Shown piece by piece: positions 46,383-55,144 of a stretch of 64,000 bases of DNA; within the stretch, counting starts at the first letter, position 1; every line of letters begins with the position of its first letter. A program made the translations under genes and the position numbers. The notes under the pieces were generated by a model that ran no database searches, was not told the origin of the DNA, and saw only the letters and a program-made list of their open reading frames with translations. Source of the stretch: Gammaproteobacteria bacterium (GTDB taxonomy: Bacteria > Pseudomonadota > Gammaproteobacteria > Methylococcales > Methylomonadaceae); the NCBI GenBank assembly GCA_018830325.1, contig JAHJSQ010000033.1, forward strand, positions 1 through 64,000, given 5' to 3'.

Positions 46383-46627
46383 AAATTAGGATTCGGTCAT
46401 AAATAACTTCCCTATTTTTGGAGGGTTCGGTTGCTCGATTGGCAGGTGTCGGCGGCAGGGCAGATTTTTGCTCCTGCAAAATCTGCATTCATGCCATCCT
46501 TGGCAATTAGTCACCGCCGTCAAGCCTACATGGACCTATTCACGGCGTCCTGCCAAGCGAGTTACCGAACCCTCGACAAAGTTCATAACTCCAGGAAGTT
46601 ATTTTTCACGAAATCCTTAGCTAATTT
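46383..46627. repeat. Inverted-repeat element, family B copy B4
   Basis: About 245 bp. Longest outer arms in the family: AAATTAGGATTCGGTCATAA with TAACTTCC at the left, GGAAGTTATTTTTCACGAAA with TCCTTAGCTAATTT at the right. Inner arms AGGGTTCGGTTGCTCGATTG and CAAGCGAGTTACCGAACCCT. Contains the core (CCTACATGGACCTATTCACG) and the hairpin AGATTTTTGCTCCTGCAAAA. Right end 6 bp from the YbhB gene stop. Confidence 0.8.
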
Positions 46628-46632
46628 AATAG

Positions 46633-47202
46633 CTAACGTTCGTAAGTTCCCACCCATTCGGCTTTGTCGAGAATATGTCCTTGCATCGCCTGTTCAAGTT
46701 CGGCTTTGGTGGGCTCATAAAGGTTGGGTAGTTCGATATCTAAGGCATAGAGTTTATGAAAATATCGGTGCCGGCCGATCGGCGGGCATGGTCCCCGGTA
46801 GCCGGTTTGTTTCCAATCGTTCTTGCCTGGTAAGGTTCCTTCGGGCAACGCATCGGCGCCAACGCCTTGTGGCAGGCCGGTTGCTGTGGGCGGGATGTTG
46901 TAGAGCACCCAATGTACCCAGGTCATTTTCGGGGCTACCGGGTCCGGCGCGTCGGGATCATCGACGATCAGCGCCAGCGTTTTGGCGTTTGCCGGTATTC
47001 TGGACCAAGTCAATGCCGGTGAGATATCGTCTCCGTCGCATGTGAAAGTTTTGGCGATCGGGCCGTGTTCGTTGAAATCGGGGGATTGAAGTTTAAGGCT
47101 CATGGTTTGGGCTCCTTCGGCGGCGAGACCGTAAGAACAGACGGTTATCAGACTCAACAATAACAGCAAGCGAAATGAAACGGGAATAGCTTTTCTAGGC
47201 AT
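46633..47202 (-). CDS. YbhB/YbcL family (PEBP/Raf-kinase-inhibitor-like) protein
   Basis: 189 residues with an N-terminal signal peptide (RLLLLLSLITVCSYGLAAEG, cleavage near residue 28), so probably periplasmic. The PEBP fold is marked by CDGDDISPALTWSRIPANAK near 55-74, ALIVDDPDAPDPVAPKMTWV near 77-96, HWVLYNIPPTATGLPQGVG near 97-115 and GYRGPCPPIGRHRYFHKLYA near 134-153, which form the ligand pocket (D-x-D and H-x-x-x-x-x-H features). Homologues bind phospholipid-like or small anionic ligands; no enzymatic role is established. Isolated minus-strand gene flanked by element B4 on its 3' side and an AT-rich 1.6-kb gap on its 5' side. Confidence 0.9.
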   Translation of the reverse strand: MPRKAIPVSFRLLLLLSLITVCSYGLAAEGAQTMSLKLQSPDFNEHGPIAKTFTCDGDDISPALTWSRIPANAKTLALIVDDPDAPDPVAPKMTWVHWVLYNIPPTATGLPQGVGADALPEGTLPGKNDWKQTGYRGPCPPIGRHRYFHKLYALDIELPNLYEPTKAELEQAMQGHILDKAEWVGTYER

Positions 47203-47633
47203 CGGGAATCTCCTCGTTATGTGAAATTCTTAATGCCCAACATAAACCGTCGGCTCGTGTCCGGCAAGCTTTTCGTTAATTCGGAGACTGTCAAGGCTTT
47301 TCGATTGCAAAAAAATCAAAAAATAATTTGACCATAACTGGCTTATACACACCAAGCGCATTAAGCGATTTTTGGGGCGAAAATCATAAATCAAGGACTT
47401 ACAGAAATCGGAATTGATTCGTAAGTTATTGATTTAATGAAAATATGAGACTTGTATAAAAAATGATCAATTTAACAAAACCGTAATAATTGCGCGGCAT
47501 CGAAGCATTCATCATCAAGATATGCACAGAGTTATCCACAGGTTTTGTGGGTAACTGAAATTAACCAATCAACAGTGAGACTTAGCCGATTTTCGTGAAA
47601 TGATTTTAAGAATCGCGCGTAATTCGTCATTAT
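47203..47633. other. AT-rich intergenic segment with DnaA-box-like sites
   Basis: About 430 bp without a gene. It holds TTATACACA at 47343-47351, ATATGCACA at 47520-47528, TTATCCACA at 47532-47540 and, in reverse, TGTGGGTAA at 47546-47554. The first and third match the DnaA-box consensus TTATNCACA exactly and the other two miss one base. GTTATCCACAGG and TTTGTGGGTAAC form an inverted pair. No replication gene adjoins, so an origin is not claimed. Confidence 0.5.
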
Positions 47634-47825
47634 CCTAAAAAGATCAGTTGGCATGTGTTGTAGGTCGTTCGTGCTGAGCCAAGTCGAAGCATGAAGGGTC
47701 TACAATACTTTCACCGACCTGGTGAAGCCTCAAACTACCGTTCACCCTTCGACAGGGCTCTCCTGAGCGTAGCCGAAGGGCTCAGGGCGAACGATAGTTT
47801 GAGATACTCAAATGATCTTTTTAGG
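47634..47825. repeat. Inverted-repeat element, family D, with internal REP-like hairpin
   Basis: 192 bp bounded by a perfect 13-bp inverted repeat, CCTAAAAAGATCA and TGATCTTTTTAGG. Inside, 47729-47803 is a long imperfect hairpin with arms CTCAAACTACCGTTCACCC and GGGCGAACGATAGTTTGAG and the familiar CCCTTCGACAGGGCTC motif. Part of the hairpin motif recurs at 48166-48200. A lone half-end ACCTAAAAAGAGCAGTTGAC occurs at about 58511. Confidence 0.72.
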
Positions 47826-48236
47826 TTAAAAGCCTGCCATCCTTGGCGGAATGACGGGCTCCCCTTAACTTAATGGTAGTGATGGAGGGCCTTGGGAAAT
47901 GAGGAAAAGTATTTTTAACGCGTTTGCCTTGCATTTAAGCGCCTTTCGGATGAAACCTTATAAAAGTCGTGGTCAGTCGTGGTCAAGCGCGCATTAAAAT
48001 AACTACCAATTAAAAAGCAAAAGAGATCGGGTTATTTTTCTTACCGTCGGTTCAATAAAGAATTAAGAAGATTATCGGCGCTTTGGAATGCTGGAAAGAT
48101 TTGCTTACCGTAAGGCTGACAGGATTCTAGACGCTCCCCACTTAGTAAGCATTCTGAATCCTGTCCGCCACCCTTCGACAAGGCTCAGGGCGAACGGGAT
48201 TTAGAATGCTCAACTGATTTCTTTAGGTTCAAGGTG

Positions 48237-48457
48237 CATATTGTGGCGCATGGCGGCAGAGAGAGTAAGACGGCCGTTATTCTTAACGGCGTCGATCTCG
48301 GTTTTTTTTTCAATCAACCGCGTGATGATGTGTTTGCCGATTTGTTCGGCCTTAAAATTAAGTTTGTTGCGGGTAAGTTGGTACTCACGGAATGGCGCAT
48401 GGCTTGGATGTGATTATCGATGCGGCCGAAATGTTGCGGGGTCGTGATGGCATTTCT
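48237..48457 (+). pseudogene. Glycosyltransferase family 4 remnant, frameshifted
   Basis: A fragment of about 70 codons from the middle of a GT4 glycosyltransferase (WbuB-like). Frame 1 reads AVILNGVDLGFFF then NQPRDDVFADLFGLKIKFVA, and a frameshift near 48375 moves the match to GTHGMAHGLDVIIDAAEMLR followed by GRDGI. In intact enzymes the NGVD loop, the VxGYxGTHGMAHGLD strand-helix and the nucleotide-sugar helix follow in this order. The signature GE-rich C-terminal half and the whole N-terminal domain are missing. No full-length copy is present in this window. It sits among repeat elements and is not translated as a single protein; the T run at 48301-48309 may have contributed further slips. 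Confidence 0.72.
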
Positions 48458-48538
48458 GGTTCCCACGGAGGACCGTGGAAACGAGGAAAACGCCGTTCTC
48501 CCCAGGTGATCATGACGGCGAGCGCAGAGCATGGGAAA

Positions 48539-48767
48539 TATACCTATCGGAGATCAAAATTCGGCACCGGGGTGCCCGTCAAAGGACGCCGTGAACCCAG
48601 CACCTAAATTATCCAACGCAATTAATCATGGCCATTGAGTTATGGAATTTAGATGCTGGGTGAATACGTCCCTGTAGGCTCTATGCCAGCTCCATGCTGG
48701 CAAAGCCTTTGCCGAGCACCCCGGTGCCTCCTAAGGCACTGCCGAAATTTGAAGTGCGAAGGGTATA
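48539..48767. repeat. Inverted-repeat element, family A copy A5, carrying nested palindrome C2
   Basis: 229 bp. Ends TATACCTATCGGAGATCAAA and TTTGAAGTGCGAAGGGTATA. Core GGACGCCGTGAA is interrupted by a 64-bp palindrome (48596-48659; arms CCAGCACCTAAATT and AATTTAGATGCTGG) and resumes GTGAATACGTCCCTGTAGGC. The GTGAA on both sides suggests a 5-bp duplication. Right end is 40 bp from the ettA stop. Confidence 0.8.
48596..48659. repeat. Nested palindrome C2 inserted in A5
   Basis: 64-bp relative of C1 with one mismatch between arms (AGCACC against GATGCT). Flanked by GTGAA at 48591-48595 and 48660-48664. Same insertion point within the core as C1 and C3. Confidence 0.75.
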
Positions 48768-48806
48768 TATACTCGGCGCTGCCGTTTGCTATCTTTATCG
48801 GGCCGA

Positions 48807-50471
48807 TTAAGTCAATTTCTTGTATTTGATCCGGTGCGGATTGTCGGCATCGGTGCCTAAACGGCGATGGCGGTCGGCTTCGTAATCGGCGTAATTGCCT
48901 TCGAACCAGACCACTTGGCTGTCGCCTTCGAAGGCCAGCATGTGTGTCGCGATCCGGTCTAGGAACCACCTGTCATGCGAAATGACCACGGCGCAGCCGG
49001 GGAAGGCCAGGAGCGCTTCTTCAAGTGCGCGCAGGGTTTCGACGTCGAGATCGTTAGTTGGTTCGTCGAGCAGCAAGACGTTGCCGCCGCTTTTCAATAG
49101 CTTGGCCAGGTGCACGCGGTTGCGTTCGCCGCCGGACAAATCGCCGATGCGTTTTTGTTGGTCGCCGCCTTTGAAGTTGAAGCGGCCGACATAGGCGCGC
49201 GATGGCGTTTCGTATTTACCGACCGTGATGATGTCGAGGCCGTCCGAAATTTCTTCCCAAACCGTTTTGTTCGGGTCTAGGTTGTCGCGCATTTGATCGA
49301 CATAGGCCAGTTGTACGGTTTGACCGATTGTCACGGTGCCGGAGTCGGGTTGTTCAAATCCGGCCATCATACGGAACAGTGTCGTCTTACCGGCGCCGTT
49401 CGGGCCGATGATTCCGACAATCCCGCCCGGCGGGAGTTTGAAGCTCAAGTCGTTAATCAGTAATCTATCGTCGAATCCCTTGTTGATGTTATCGGCGTGA
49501 ATCACGATATCGCCGAGGCGAGGGCCGGGTGGAATATAAATTTCTTGGGTTTCGTTACGTTTTTGCGCTTCTTGCGAAGATAGTTCTTCAAAGCGCGCCA
49601 AGCGAGCCTTGCTTTTCGCATGGCGGCCTTTCGGGTTGGAACGTACCCATTCCAATTCGGCCTTCATCGATTTCATTCGGGAAGATTCCTGGCGTTCTTC
49701 CAGTTCCAAACGTTTTTCTTTTTGTTCGAGCCAGCTCGAATAATTGCCTTCCCAAGGGATGCCTTGTCCGCGATCCAGTTCCAGAATCCAACCGGCGACG
49801 TTGTCGAGGAAGTAACGGTCATGCGTGACCGCGACGACGGTGCCGGAGTAATCGTGTAGAAAGCGTTCCAGCCATGCGACCGATTCGGCATCTAAGTGGT
49901 TGGTCGGTTCGTCGAGCAGCAGCATGTCGGGGTTGGATAGCAACAGTCGGCATAATGCGACGCGGCGTTTTTCACCGCCCGATAGTTTCGTGACATCGGC
50001 GTCCCAATCCGGCAGGCGTAGCGCATCGGCAGCGATTTCCAGCTTACGGTCTAGTTCCCAAGCGCCGGCCGCTTCGATTTTATCTTGGAGTTCGGCTTGT
50101 TCGGCCAGCAGGGCATCGAAGTCGGCATCGGGGTCGGCAAAGGCGTTGCTGACTTCGTCGAATCGGGTCAGTATCGCTTTGATTTCCGCTACGGCTTCTT
50201 CGACGTTGCCGCGCACGGTTTTGTTAGGGTCGAGTTGCGGTTCTTGTGGTAAGTAACCGATATGAATGCCTTTTTGCGGGATCGCTTCGCCTTCAATATC
50301 TTTGTCGATTCCGGCCATGATGCGTAATAGCGTCGATTTGCCCGAGCCGTTCAAGCCCAGCACCCCGATTTTGGCGCCGGGGAAGAAGGATAGCGAAATA
50401 TCCTTTAGGATATATTTTTTGGGCGGGACAATTTTGCCTACCCGGTTCATTGAATATATGTATTGAGCCAT
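48807..50471 (-). CDS. ettA: Energy-dependent translational throttle protein EttA (ABC-F ATPase)
   Basis: 554 residues from the ATG at 50469-50471; an in-frame start 57 bp further upstream adds an unconserved stretch. Soluble ABC-F protein that binds the ribosomal E site and gates the first peptide bond according to ATP/ADP ratio. Two ABC cassettes: Walker [10 protein letters not shown] near 40 and GPNGAGKTT near 356; signature [13 protein letters not shown] near 163 and [13 protein letters not shown] near 446; Walker [15 protein letters not shown] near 184 and [14 protein letters not shown] near 467. The first residues [19 protein letters not shown] are EttA-specific, and the arm/linker between domains is charged as expected. 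No membrane segments. Monocistronic, leftward; element A5 follows its stop. Confidence 0.96.
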   Translation of the reverse strand: MAQYIYSMNRVGKIVPPKKYILKDISLSFFPGAKIGVLGLNGSGKSTLLRIMAGIDKDIEGEAIPQKGIHIGYLPQEPQLDPNKTVRGNVEEAVAEIKAILTRFDEVSNAFADPDADFDALLAEQAELQDKIEAAGAWELDRKLEIAADALRLPDWDADVTKLSGGEKRRVALCRLLLSNPDMLLLDEPTNHLDAESVAWLERFLHDYSGTVVAVTHDRYFLDNVAGWILELDRGQGIPWEGNYSSWLEQKEKRLELEERQESSRMKSMKAELEWVRSNPKGRHAKSKARLARFEELSSQEAQKRNETQEIYIPPGPRLGDIVIHADNINKGFDDRLLINDLSFKLPPGGIVGIIGPNGAGKTTLFRMMAGFEQPDSGTVTIGQTVQLAYVDQMRDNLDPNKTVWEEISDGLDIITVGKYETPSRAYVGRFNFKGGDQQKRIGDLSGGERNRVHLAKLLKSGGNVLLLDEPTNDLDVETLRALEEALLAFPGCAVVISHDRWFLDRIATHMLAFEGDSQVVWFEGNYADYEADRHRRLGTDADNPHRIKYKKLT

Positions 50472-50596
50472 TTTGTGATGGATTTCCGGTATGTGAGTGG
50501 AATGTAAGTATTCAGACCCCGCTGGCAAATTACTGCAATTCAGTTGTAATTGTTAGCTCCCCCTTGAAAAAGGGGGATTGAGGGGATTTATTTAAA

Positions 50597-50772
50597 TATA
50601 CTCATCGTAGATCAAAATTCGGCACCGGGGCGACCGTCAAAGGACGCCGTAAATACATCCATGTAGGCTCTATGCCAGCATCCATGCTGGCCCCTTACCT
50701 AGCGTTAGGTGAGGGGCCGATCACCCCAATGCCTCCTTAAGCATCGCCCAAATTTGAAGTGCGAAAGGTATA
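50597..50772. repeat. Inverted-repeat element, family A copy A6
   Basis: 176 bp upstream of ettA. Ends TATACTCATCGTAGATCAAA and TTTGAAGTGCGAAAGGTATA. Uninterrupted core GGACGCCGTAAATACATCCA followed by TGTAGGCT, so it is an empty-site version of A3 and A5, plus a hairpin CCCCTTACCTAGCG / TTAGGTGAGGGG. No gene lies in the remaining parts of this 392-bp gap. Confidence 0.8.
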
Positions 50773-50863
50773 ATCTCCCCTAGCCCCTCTTTCTCAAAGA
50801 GGTGGACTGAATACTTACGAAGGGTCTGAACAATTACAATGGAATTGGTCGTTCCTTATTATT

Positions 50864-51337
50864 TCACGTTATCGATGAATTTTTAAGTGTCGTTAAATAG
50901 ACTAATCCACGTTCGCCTTCCTTCATGACTTGTGCATGGTTCCATTCGAATATCGGCCGGCAAAGAAAGGCAAAGCGGTTCATCCACGGTTTGCAGGTTG
51001 CGACGTGCCAATCGAATTCGAGCCGAGTCGACTCGGCATTGCCCGAAACTCGGCAATGTCCCGATCCGACCAAGTCGCCTTGAACCTTCACCGCGAGGTA
51101 GCGATGCTCAATGGCGCGCGTAACGGTCAACTCAATGACTAATCGGTAGGGTAGGCGTGTTTTCCAATAAATGCGCCGTTTATTATTAGGAATCTTCGAT
51201 GCGCCGGACGAGATGTTTTCGACCGAATCGACATATCTCCACCAATCCGGCCAAGTTTCGGGGCGGATCAGATAGAACCACACCGTTTCGATAGGCGACG
51301 GAATGAGCCAAGTGGTGCTTAATGAAAAGTCGGGCAT
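50864..51337 (-). CDS. SRPBCC (START-like) family protein, third copy in the window
   Basis: 157 residues with an SRPBCC pattern: STTWLIPSPIETVWFYLIRP near 7-26 (strand and first helix), TWPDWWRYVDSVENI near 28-42, YRLVIELTVTRAIEHRYLAV near 64-83, and a C-terminal helix FEWNHAQVMKEGERGLVYL near 129-147. The ligand is unknown. It is more diverged than the 14827 and 16180 copies and lacks a LOV neighbour. Its start lies 152 bp from the start of the sensor kinase, in divergent orientation, so the two may share regulation. The final residues KNSSIT are unconserved. Confidence 0.8.
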   Translation of the reverse strand: MPDFSLSTTWLIPSPIETVWFYLIRPETWPDWWRYVDSVENISSGASKIPNNKRRIYWKTRLPYRLVIELTVTRAIEHRYLAVKVQGDLVGSGHCRVSGNAESTRLEFDWHVATCKPWMNRFAFLCRPIFEWNHAQVMKEGERGLVYLTTLKNSSIT

Positions 51338-51489
51338 AATGACAGGCTCCGGTGCCGCATTTTGGTCTACGATCGGTATAATCTCTGATGCTGGATGGAT
51401 TTAGAATAAACTGAAAAAATGAAATTTTCCTATAGTGTAACGGGTTATACGAATTGATAATGATATGTTTTAACCTAGTTTCGGCCAAG

Positions 51490-52809
51490 ATGAGCTTACG
51501 TTTCCAACTAATTATCAGAATTTTGTTTTTATTCGTCTGTATATTGATACTAGGCGGTTCGATCGCGATTTGGCGGGCTCGGGAGGCGGTCACTGAAGAA
51601 GTCGGCTCTTCTCTAAACCTGGCATTGCAATTGGTTAAATTCGGATTTTCGAAACCGGCCTCCGCAACCATGAAGGAGTCGGATTGGATTTATTGGCTTA
51701 GCGCTTTACGAGAAACACGCCATTTGGATATCCGCGTTCAGCAACCGACCGGTGAAACGATTCAAGTGACCCGTTCGCTGCAAAGTGAAGACCAGCCCGA
51801 CATGCCTCCGGGTTGGTTTGTAAGTTTGGTTACCGCCGATTATGCCGAAACGCACTATCCAATCGTGATGGCCGACGGCAAGGCATTGATGCTGATTATT
51901 CAGCCGAATCCGATGGATGAGACTGTCGAGGTTTGGCATGAAACGGTCGCTTTTTTTATTACCCTGTGCTTATTGATTATATTGATCTTTTTGGCGGTAC
52001 ACCAAACCCTGCATAAAACCCTGCGATTTATCGATACGATTGTCGATGGTCTCAGGCGTATCGAAACCGGACAATATCGGGATGTGTTGCCGAGGTTTTC
52101 GATTCAGGAATACGATAGTATCGCCGGGGCGATTAATCATATGGCCGGCGTGCTCGATAATACTCGTGAGGAAAATCGTGCCTTAACCAAGCATTCGTTG
52201 AAAATTCAGGAAGAGGAGCGCCGGCGTTTATCGCAGGAATTACATGACGAATTGGGTCAATCGTTGACGGCAATCAAGGTCATGGCGGTCACTGCTGCGC
52301 ATGAAAAAGCCGATACCCGTCAAATTACAGAGTCGATCAGCCATATCTGCGATCATTTGATGGCTATCGTACGCTCGATGATGCATCAATTGCATCCATT
52401 GATTTTGACCGAATTAGGCTTGAAAGCCACGCTCGAAGATATGGTCAACCATTGGTCGGAAAGAAACCCTTGGTTGAATTTGACCATTGAGTGTCCGGAC
52501 GAGTTGGATTCGCTTGATCAAAATGTTGCGATACAGATATTTCGTGTCATTCAGGAATGTTTGACCAACACAATCCGTCACGCCGAGGCCAAACACGTTA
52601 AAATAGTACTGGAAATTTTAGGCGAAAATCGTGATTGTTTGCATTTGGAGGTGGCCGATGACGGGCGCGGTTGCGATATCAATCGGATATCGTCAGGATT
52701 CGGGCTCAGAGGCATTCAAGAAAGGATTAAGTCGCTCGATGGCGAGCTGAGCGTCCGCTCGCAACCCGGTCAGGGCATGGCAGTTAGCGCAACGATACCT
52801 ATTCTATGA
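51490..52809 (+). CDS. Sensor histidine kinase, NarX/UhpB type
   Basis: 439 residues from the ATG at 51490; an ATG at 51460 and a TTG at 51454 are alternatives. Membrane sensor: helix near 6-27 (LIIRILFLFVCILILGGSIA), a periplasmic region of about 115 residues, second helix near 150-170 (FFITLCLLIILIFLAVHQTL), HAMP-like linker (LRFIDTIVDGLRRIETGQYR), then a HisKA_3 dimerisation/phosphoacceptor helix (RRRLSQELHDELGQSLTAIK with the H of LHDELGQ) and HATPase_c (VIQECLTNTIRHAEAKHVKI; VADDGRGCD; GFGLRGIQERIKSL). The stimulus cannot be read. Overlaps the response regulator by ATGA, so the pair is co-translated. Confidence 0.92.
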   Translation: MSLRFQLIIRILFLFVCILILGGSIAIWRAREAVTEEVGSSLNLALQLVKFGFSKPASATMKESDWIYWLSALRETRHLDIRVQQPTGETIQVTRSLQSEDQPDMPPGWFVSLVTADYAETHYPIVMADGKALMLIIQPNPMDETVEVWHETVAFFITLCLLIILIFLAVHQTLHKTLRFIDTIVDGLRRIETGQYRDVLPRFSIQEYDSIAGAINHMAGVLDNTREENRALTKHSLKIQEEERRRLSQELHDELGQSLTAIKVMAVTAAHEKADTRQITESISHICDHLMAIVRSMMHQLHPLILTELGLKATLEDMVNHWSERNPWLNLTIECPDELDSLDQNVAIQIFRVIQECLTNTIRHAEAKHVKIVLEILGENRDCLHLEVADDGRGCDINRISSGFGLRGIQERIKSLDGELSVRSQPGQGMAVSATIPIL

Positions 52810-53450
52810 AAAGTAAAATCAAAATTATTTTAGTCGACGATCATGCGGTTGTGCGCGCGGGGTTTCGAATGTTGCTCGGGACGCGAGATACGATCGAAAT
52901 CGTTGCCGAGGCCGATCGAGGGGAGCAGGCGATTCAATTGATGCAGGAACATGCAGTCGATGTCGCCGTGATGGATCTATCGATGCCCGGCCTAGGCGGA
53001 CTGGAGACGATACGGCGTATTTGTCAACGCGATAGTAAGGCTAAGATTTTGGTGTTTAGCGTGCATGATGAACAGGTCTATGTTAATCGAGCCATTGCGG
53101 CCGGAGCCAAAGGCTATATCAGTAAAAACAGTGCGGCGGCCAATCTTGCGATGGCAATAGAGCATATCGCAAATGGCGAAATTTACATCGAAGATGGTCT
53201 ACTCAAGGATCAAACCGGAAAGTCGGATGTGATGGATTACCATGCAATTATCGAGGCGTTTTCGGCCCGGGAATTCGATGTATTCCGCTTACTTGCGAAA
53301 GGCATGACGGTACACAAAGTTTCCGAAGAGCTTTGTTTGGGCTACAAAACGGTCGCCAATTACGGCACGCAAATTAGAAATAAGCTCAAAGTTTCTACGC
53401 TGGCGGAACTGGCGCACATTGCGGTGATTTTGGGCTTGATGAAAAATTGA
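52806..53450 (+). CDS. Response regulator, NarL/UhpA family
   Basis: 214 residues. Receiver domain with acidic pair D11-D12, phosphoacceptor D57 (VMDLSMPG) and lysine in KGYISKNSA near 103; LuxR-type helix-turn-helix at the C-terminus (FSAREFDVFRLLAKGMTVHK near 148-167, then VSEELCLGYKTVANYGTQIR). It is the obvious partner of the upstream kinase, whose stop it overlaps (ATGA at 52806-52809). Target genes are not known; the neighbours are housekeeping or repeats. Followed by a 603-bp non-coding stretch with repeats R2 and R3. Confidence 0.93.
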   Translation: MKSKIKIILVDDHAVVRAGFRMLLGTRDTIEIVAEADRGEQAIQLMQEHAVDVAVMDLSMPGLGGLETIRRICQRDSKAKILVFSVHDEQVYVNRAIAAGAKGYISKNSAAANLAMAIEHIANGEIYIEDGLLKDQTGKSDVMDYHAIIEAFSAREFDVFRLLAKGMTVHKVSEELCLGYKTVANYGTQIRNKLKVSTLAELAHIAVILGLMKN

Positions 53451-53597
53451 GCGGTTTGAGTTTCCTGGTTCCCACCTCTCCAGCGTGGGAATGCATACCG
53501 GTCTTGTCCTGTAACTTTGGCAAGACGGGGTTTGCAACCGTCCCGCAGAGTAATAGTTGCCCCGCTACAGGAAACACTTAAAAACTCAAAACGAATT

Positions 53598-53798
53598 GTA
53601 GGGTACGCTGCGCGTACCTAATGTCGGCACAACGAAACACATGAGGGCATGTAAGCTATGGGCGGGTCTCCTAGGGTACGCACACCCTACCTCTAGCGCT
53701 TTATAGCTATGATCACAAACAATTTCCAAAATATTTTTGGATTAAAAAAGCGGGAACACAGAAATTAGCTAAAATGGCTTTTTTTCGACAGCCTAGCG
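53598..53798. repeat. Dispersed repeat R2, copy 2
   Basis: About 200 bp. Begins GTAGGGTACGCTGCGCGTAC and contains ACACCCTACCTC, GGGAACACAGAAATTAG and ATGGCTTTTTTTCGACAGCC, in the same order as the copy at 22767-22962. Confidence 0.68.
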
Positions 53799-53799
53799 C

Positions 53800-53882
53800 G
53801 TAGCCCGTATGCAGCGTAGCGGAATACGGGAATGGCGTGGCTCCGAACTTCCCGGATTGCGCTACGCTCCATCCGGGCTACG
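53800..53882. repeat. REP-like palindrome R3, copy 1
   Basis: 83-bp palindrome: GTAGCCCGTATGCAGCGTAG on the left and GCTCCATCCGGGCTAC on the right. A second copy is at 56122-56205. The GTAGCCCGGATGGAGCGTAG motif is a very common intergenic palindrome type in proteobacteria. Confidence 0.8.
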
Positions 53883-54053
53883 CTGTTTAGAATCGCCGGA
53901 AGAGGTTCGTTGCGATTTAGCCGCGAGGATTTTTGCTTAGCTTGATGCGTATAGGTTTGTAACCCCTTCTTAAACGTTTTGACAGTGGTCAAAGCGAGCA
54001 ATTTAATCTAACGACTGCCGAGCGGTCATTTTTTCAACTCGATTTTTAAATTT

Positions 54054-54728
54054 ATGTTCGAACTCTATCTCGATAGCGCCGATACCGCGCAAATTGCTCG
54101 CTTTTACGACTGCTTGCCGGTCAAGGGCGTGACGACTAATCCATCGATCCTTGCCAAGTCCGGGGTTGGTTTGAATCAATTATTATTGAATTTGGCCGAA
54201 TTGATAGGACCCGAAGCTCGTTATCATGTTCAGGTCGTTAGTTCGACTGTCGATGGCATGGTCGAGGAAGCGAAACGCTTACAGGATTTACCTTACGATA
54301 TTGTCGTGAAAGTGCCGGCCAACGAAACCGGTTTAGCCGCAATCAAAAAAATCAAAGTCGATGAGATAGCGGTTCTGGCCACGGCTATCTATAGCGTTCA
54401 GCAAGGCTTTTTAGCGGCCCTGTGCGGAGCGGATTATCTGGCGCCCTATGTCAATAGAATCGATGCGATGGGCGAGAATGGGCCGCAAGTGGTTGCCGAT
54501 TTACAAAATTTGCTCGATCGCCAAAAATTGTCGTGTAAATTGTTGCCGGCTAGTTTCAAGAACACTCGGCAAGTACTCGATGTGTTAACTGCGGGGGTGA
54601 GCGCTATTACTCTGCCGATCGAGATTGCCGAACAAATGCTGGGGCATCCGGCGGTGAATCCCGCAGTCGCGCAATTCGATTTGGATTGGTGCAATGTGTT
54701 TGGTAATCAGTTGTCGTTTGAAAGTTGA
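54054..54728 (+). CDS. Transaldolase, TalC/MipB (fructose-6-phosphate aldolase-like) type
   Basis: 224 residues, the short transaldolase subfamily. Class I aldolase barrel with the Schiff-base lysine in DIVVKVPANETGLAAIK near residues 82-98. MFELYLDSADTAQIARFYDC and VKGVTTNPSILAKSG near 23-37 are family landmarks; ATAIYSVQQGFLAALCGADY near 107-126 contributes to the active site. Enzymes of this shape act as transaldolases or fructose-6-phosphate aldolases, and the two are hard to separate by sequence. In a RuMP-cycle methanotroph a transaldolase is needed for regenerating ribulose-5-phosphate, which favours that role. Stand-alone gene with an AT-rich leader. Confidence 0.9.
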   Translation: MFELYLDSADTAQIARFYDCLPVKGVTTNPSILAKSGVGLNQLLLNLAELIGPEARYHVQVVSSTVDGMVEEAKRLQDLPYDIVVKVPANETGLAAIKKIKVDEIAVLATAIYSVQQGFLAALCGADYLAPYVNRIDAMGENGPQVVADLQNLLDRQKLSCKLLPASFKNTRQVLDVLTAGVSAITLPIEIAEQMLGHPAVNPAVAQFDLDWCNVFGNQLSFES

Positions 54729-54932
54729 CGCATGAATCCGGCGTTATGCGCGCGCTTCTCTATTTTCTTTTTCATGGGCGTACGGGGGGGTACAAATCAT
54801 AGGCATCAAGCAAAGAACCGCTAAACCGTTTCCGCTCCTCCCTTACATTAACGATCAAACTTTTGGCGCTGTAGTGCCGTAGGGTGGGTAGCAGCGAAGC
54901 GGAGACTCATCGCTTTGTTTGAGCGCAGGTAC

Positions 54933-55046
54933 GGTTTTAATAACGCAGCCATTAACCAACCCGCGATTTGTTACAATGGCTGTCATGACTTTCCATGATG
55001 GGTTTCGCTCCGCTCTACCCATCCTACCTTAGCAGCCTATCAAACT
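54933..55046 (-). repeat. Dispersed repeat R1, copy 2
   Basis: About 114 bp, the inverted counterpart of the sequence at 3508-3625 beside the restriction island. Shared on the plus strand here: CTCCGCTCTACCCATCCTAC and ATTTGTTACAATGGCT. In the 416-bp gap between transaldolase and the kinase-like gene; the left part of the gap adds a short GTAGGGTGGGTAGC repeat. Confidence 0.75.
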
Positions 55047-55144
55047 TTCAGCGCCTTAGGATGGGTTAAATAACCCGTTCCGCAGAGGCGTTGCGATCGG
55101 TAACATCTTTGGTTCTGCAATTCAATCAAATCGGAGAGACGACA

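Noticed and set aside
47343-47554. Chromosomal replication origin
   Set aside because: DnaA-like boxes are present, but no origin-linked gene adjoins and no skew analysis was possible, so only the sites are reported.
47691-47873. 60-codon frame through the family D element
   Set aside because: It runs through a palindromic repeat and has no conserved sequence or ribosome site; treated as chance.
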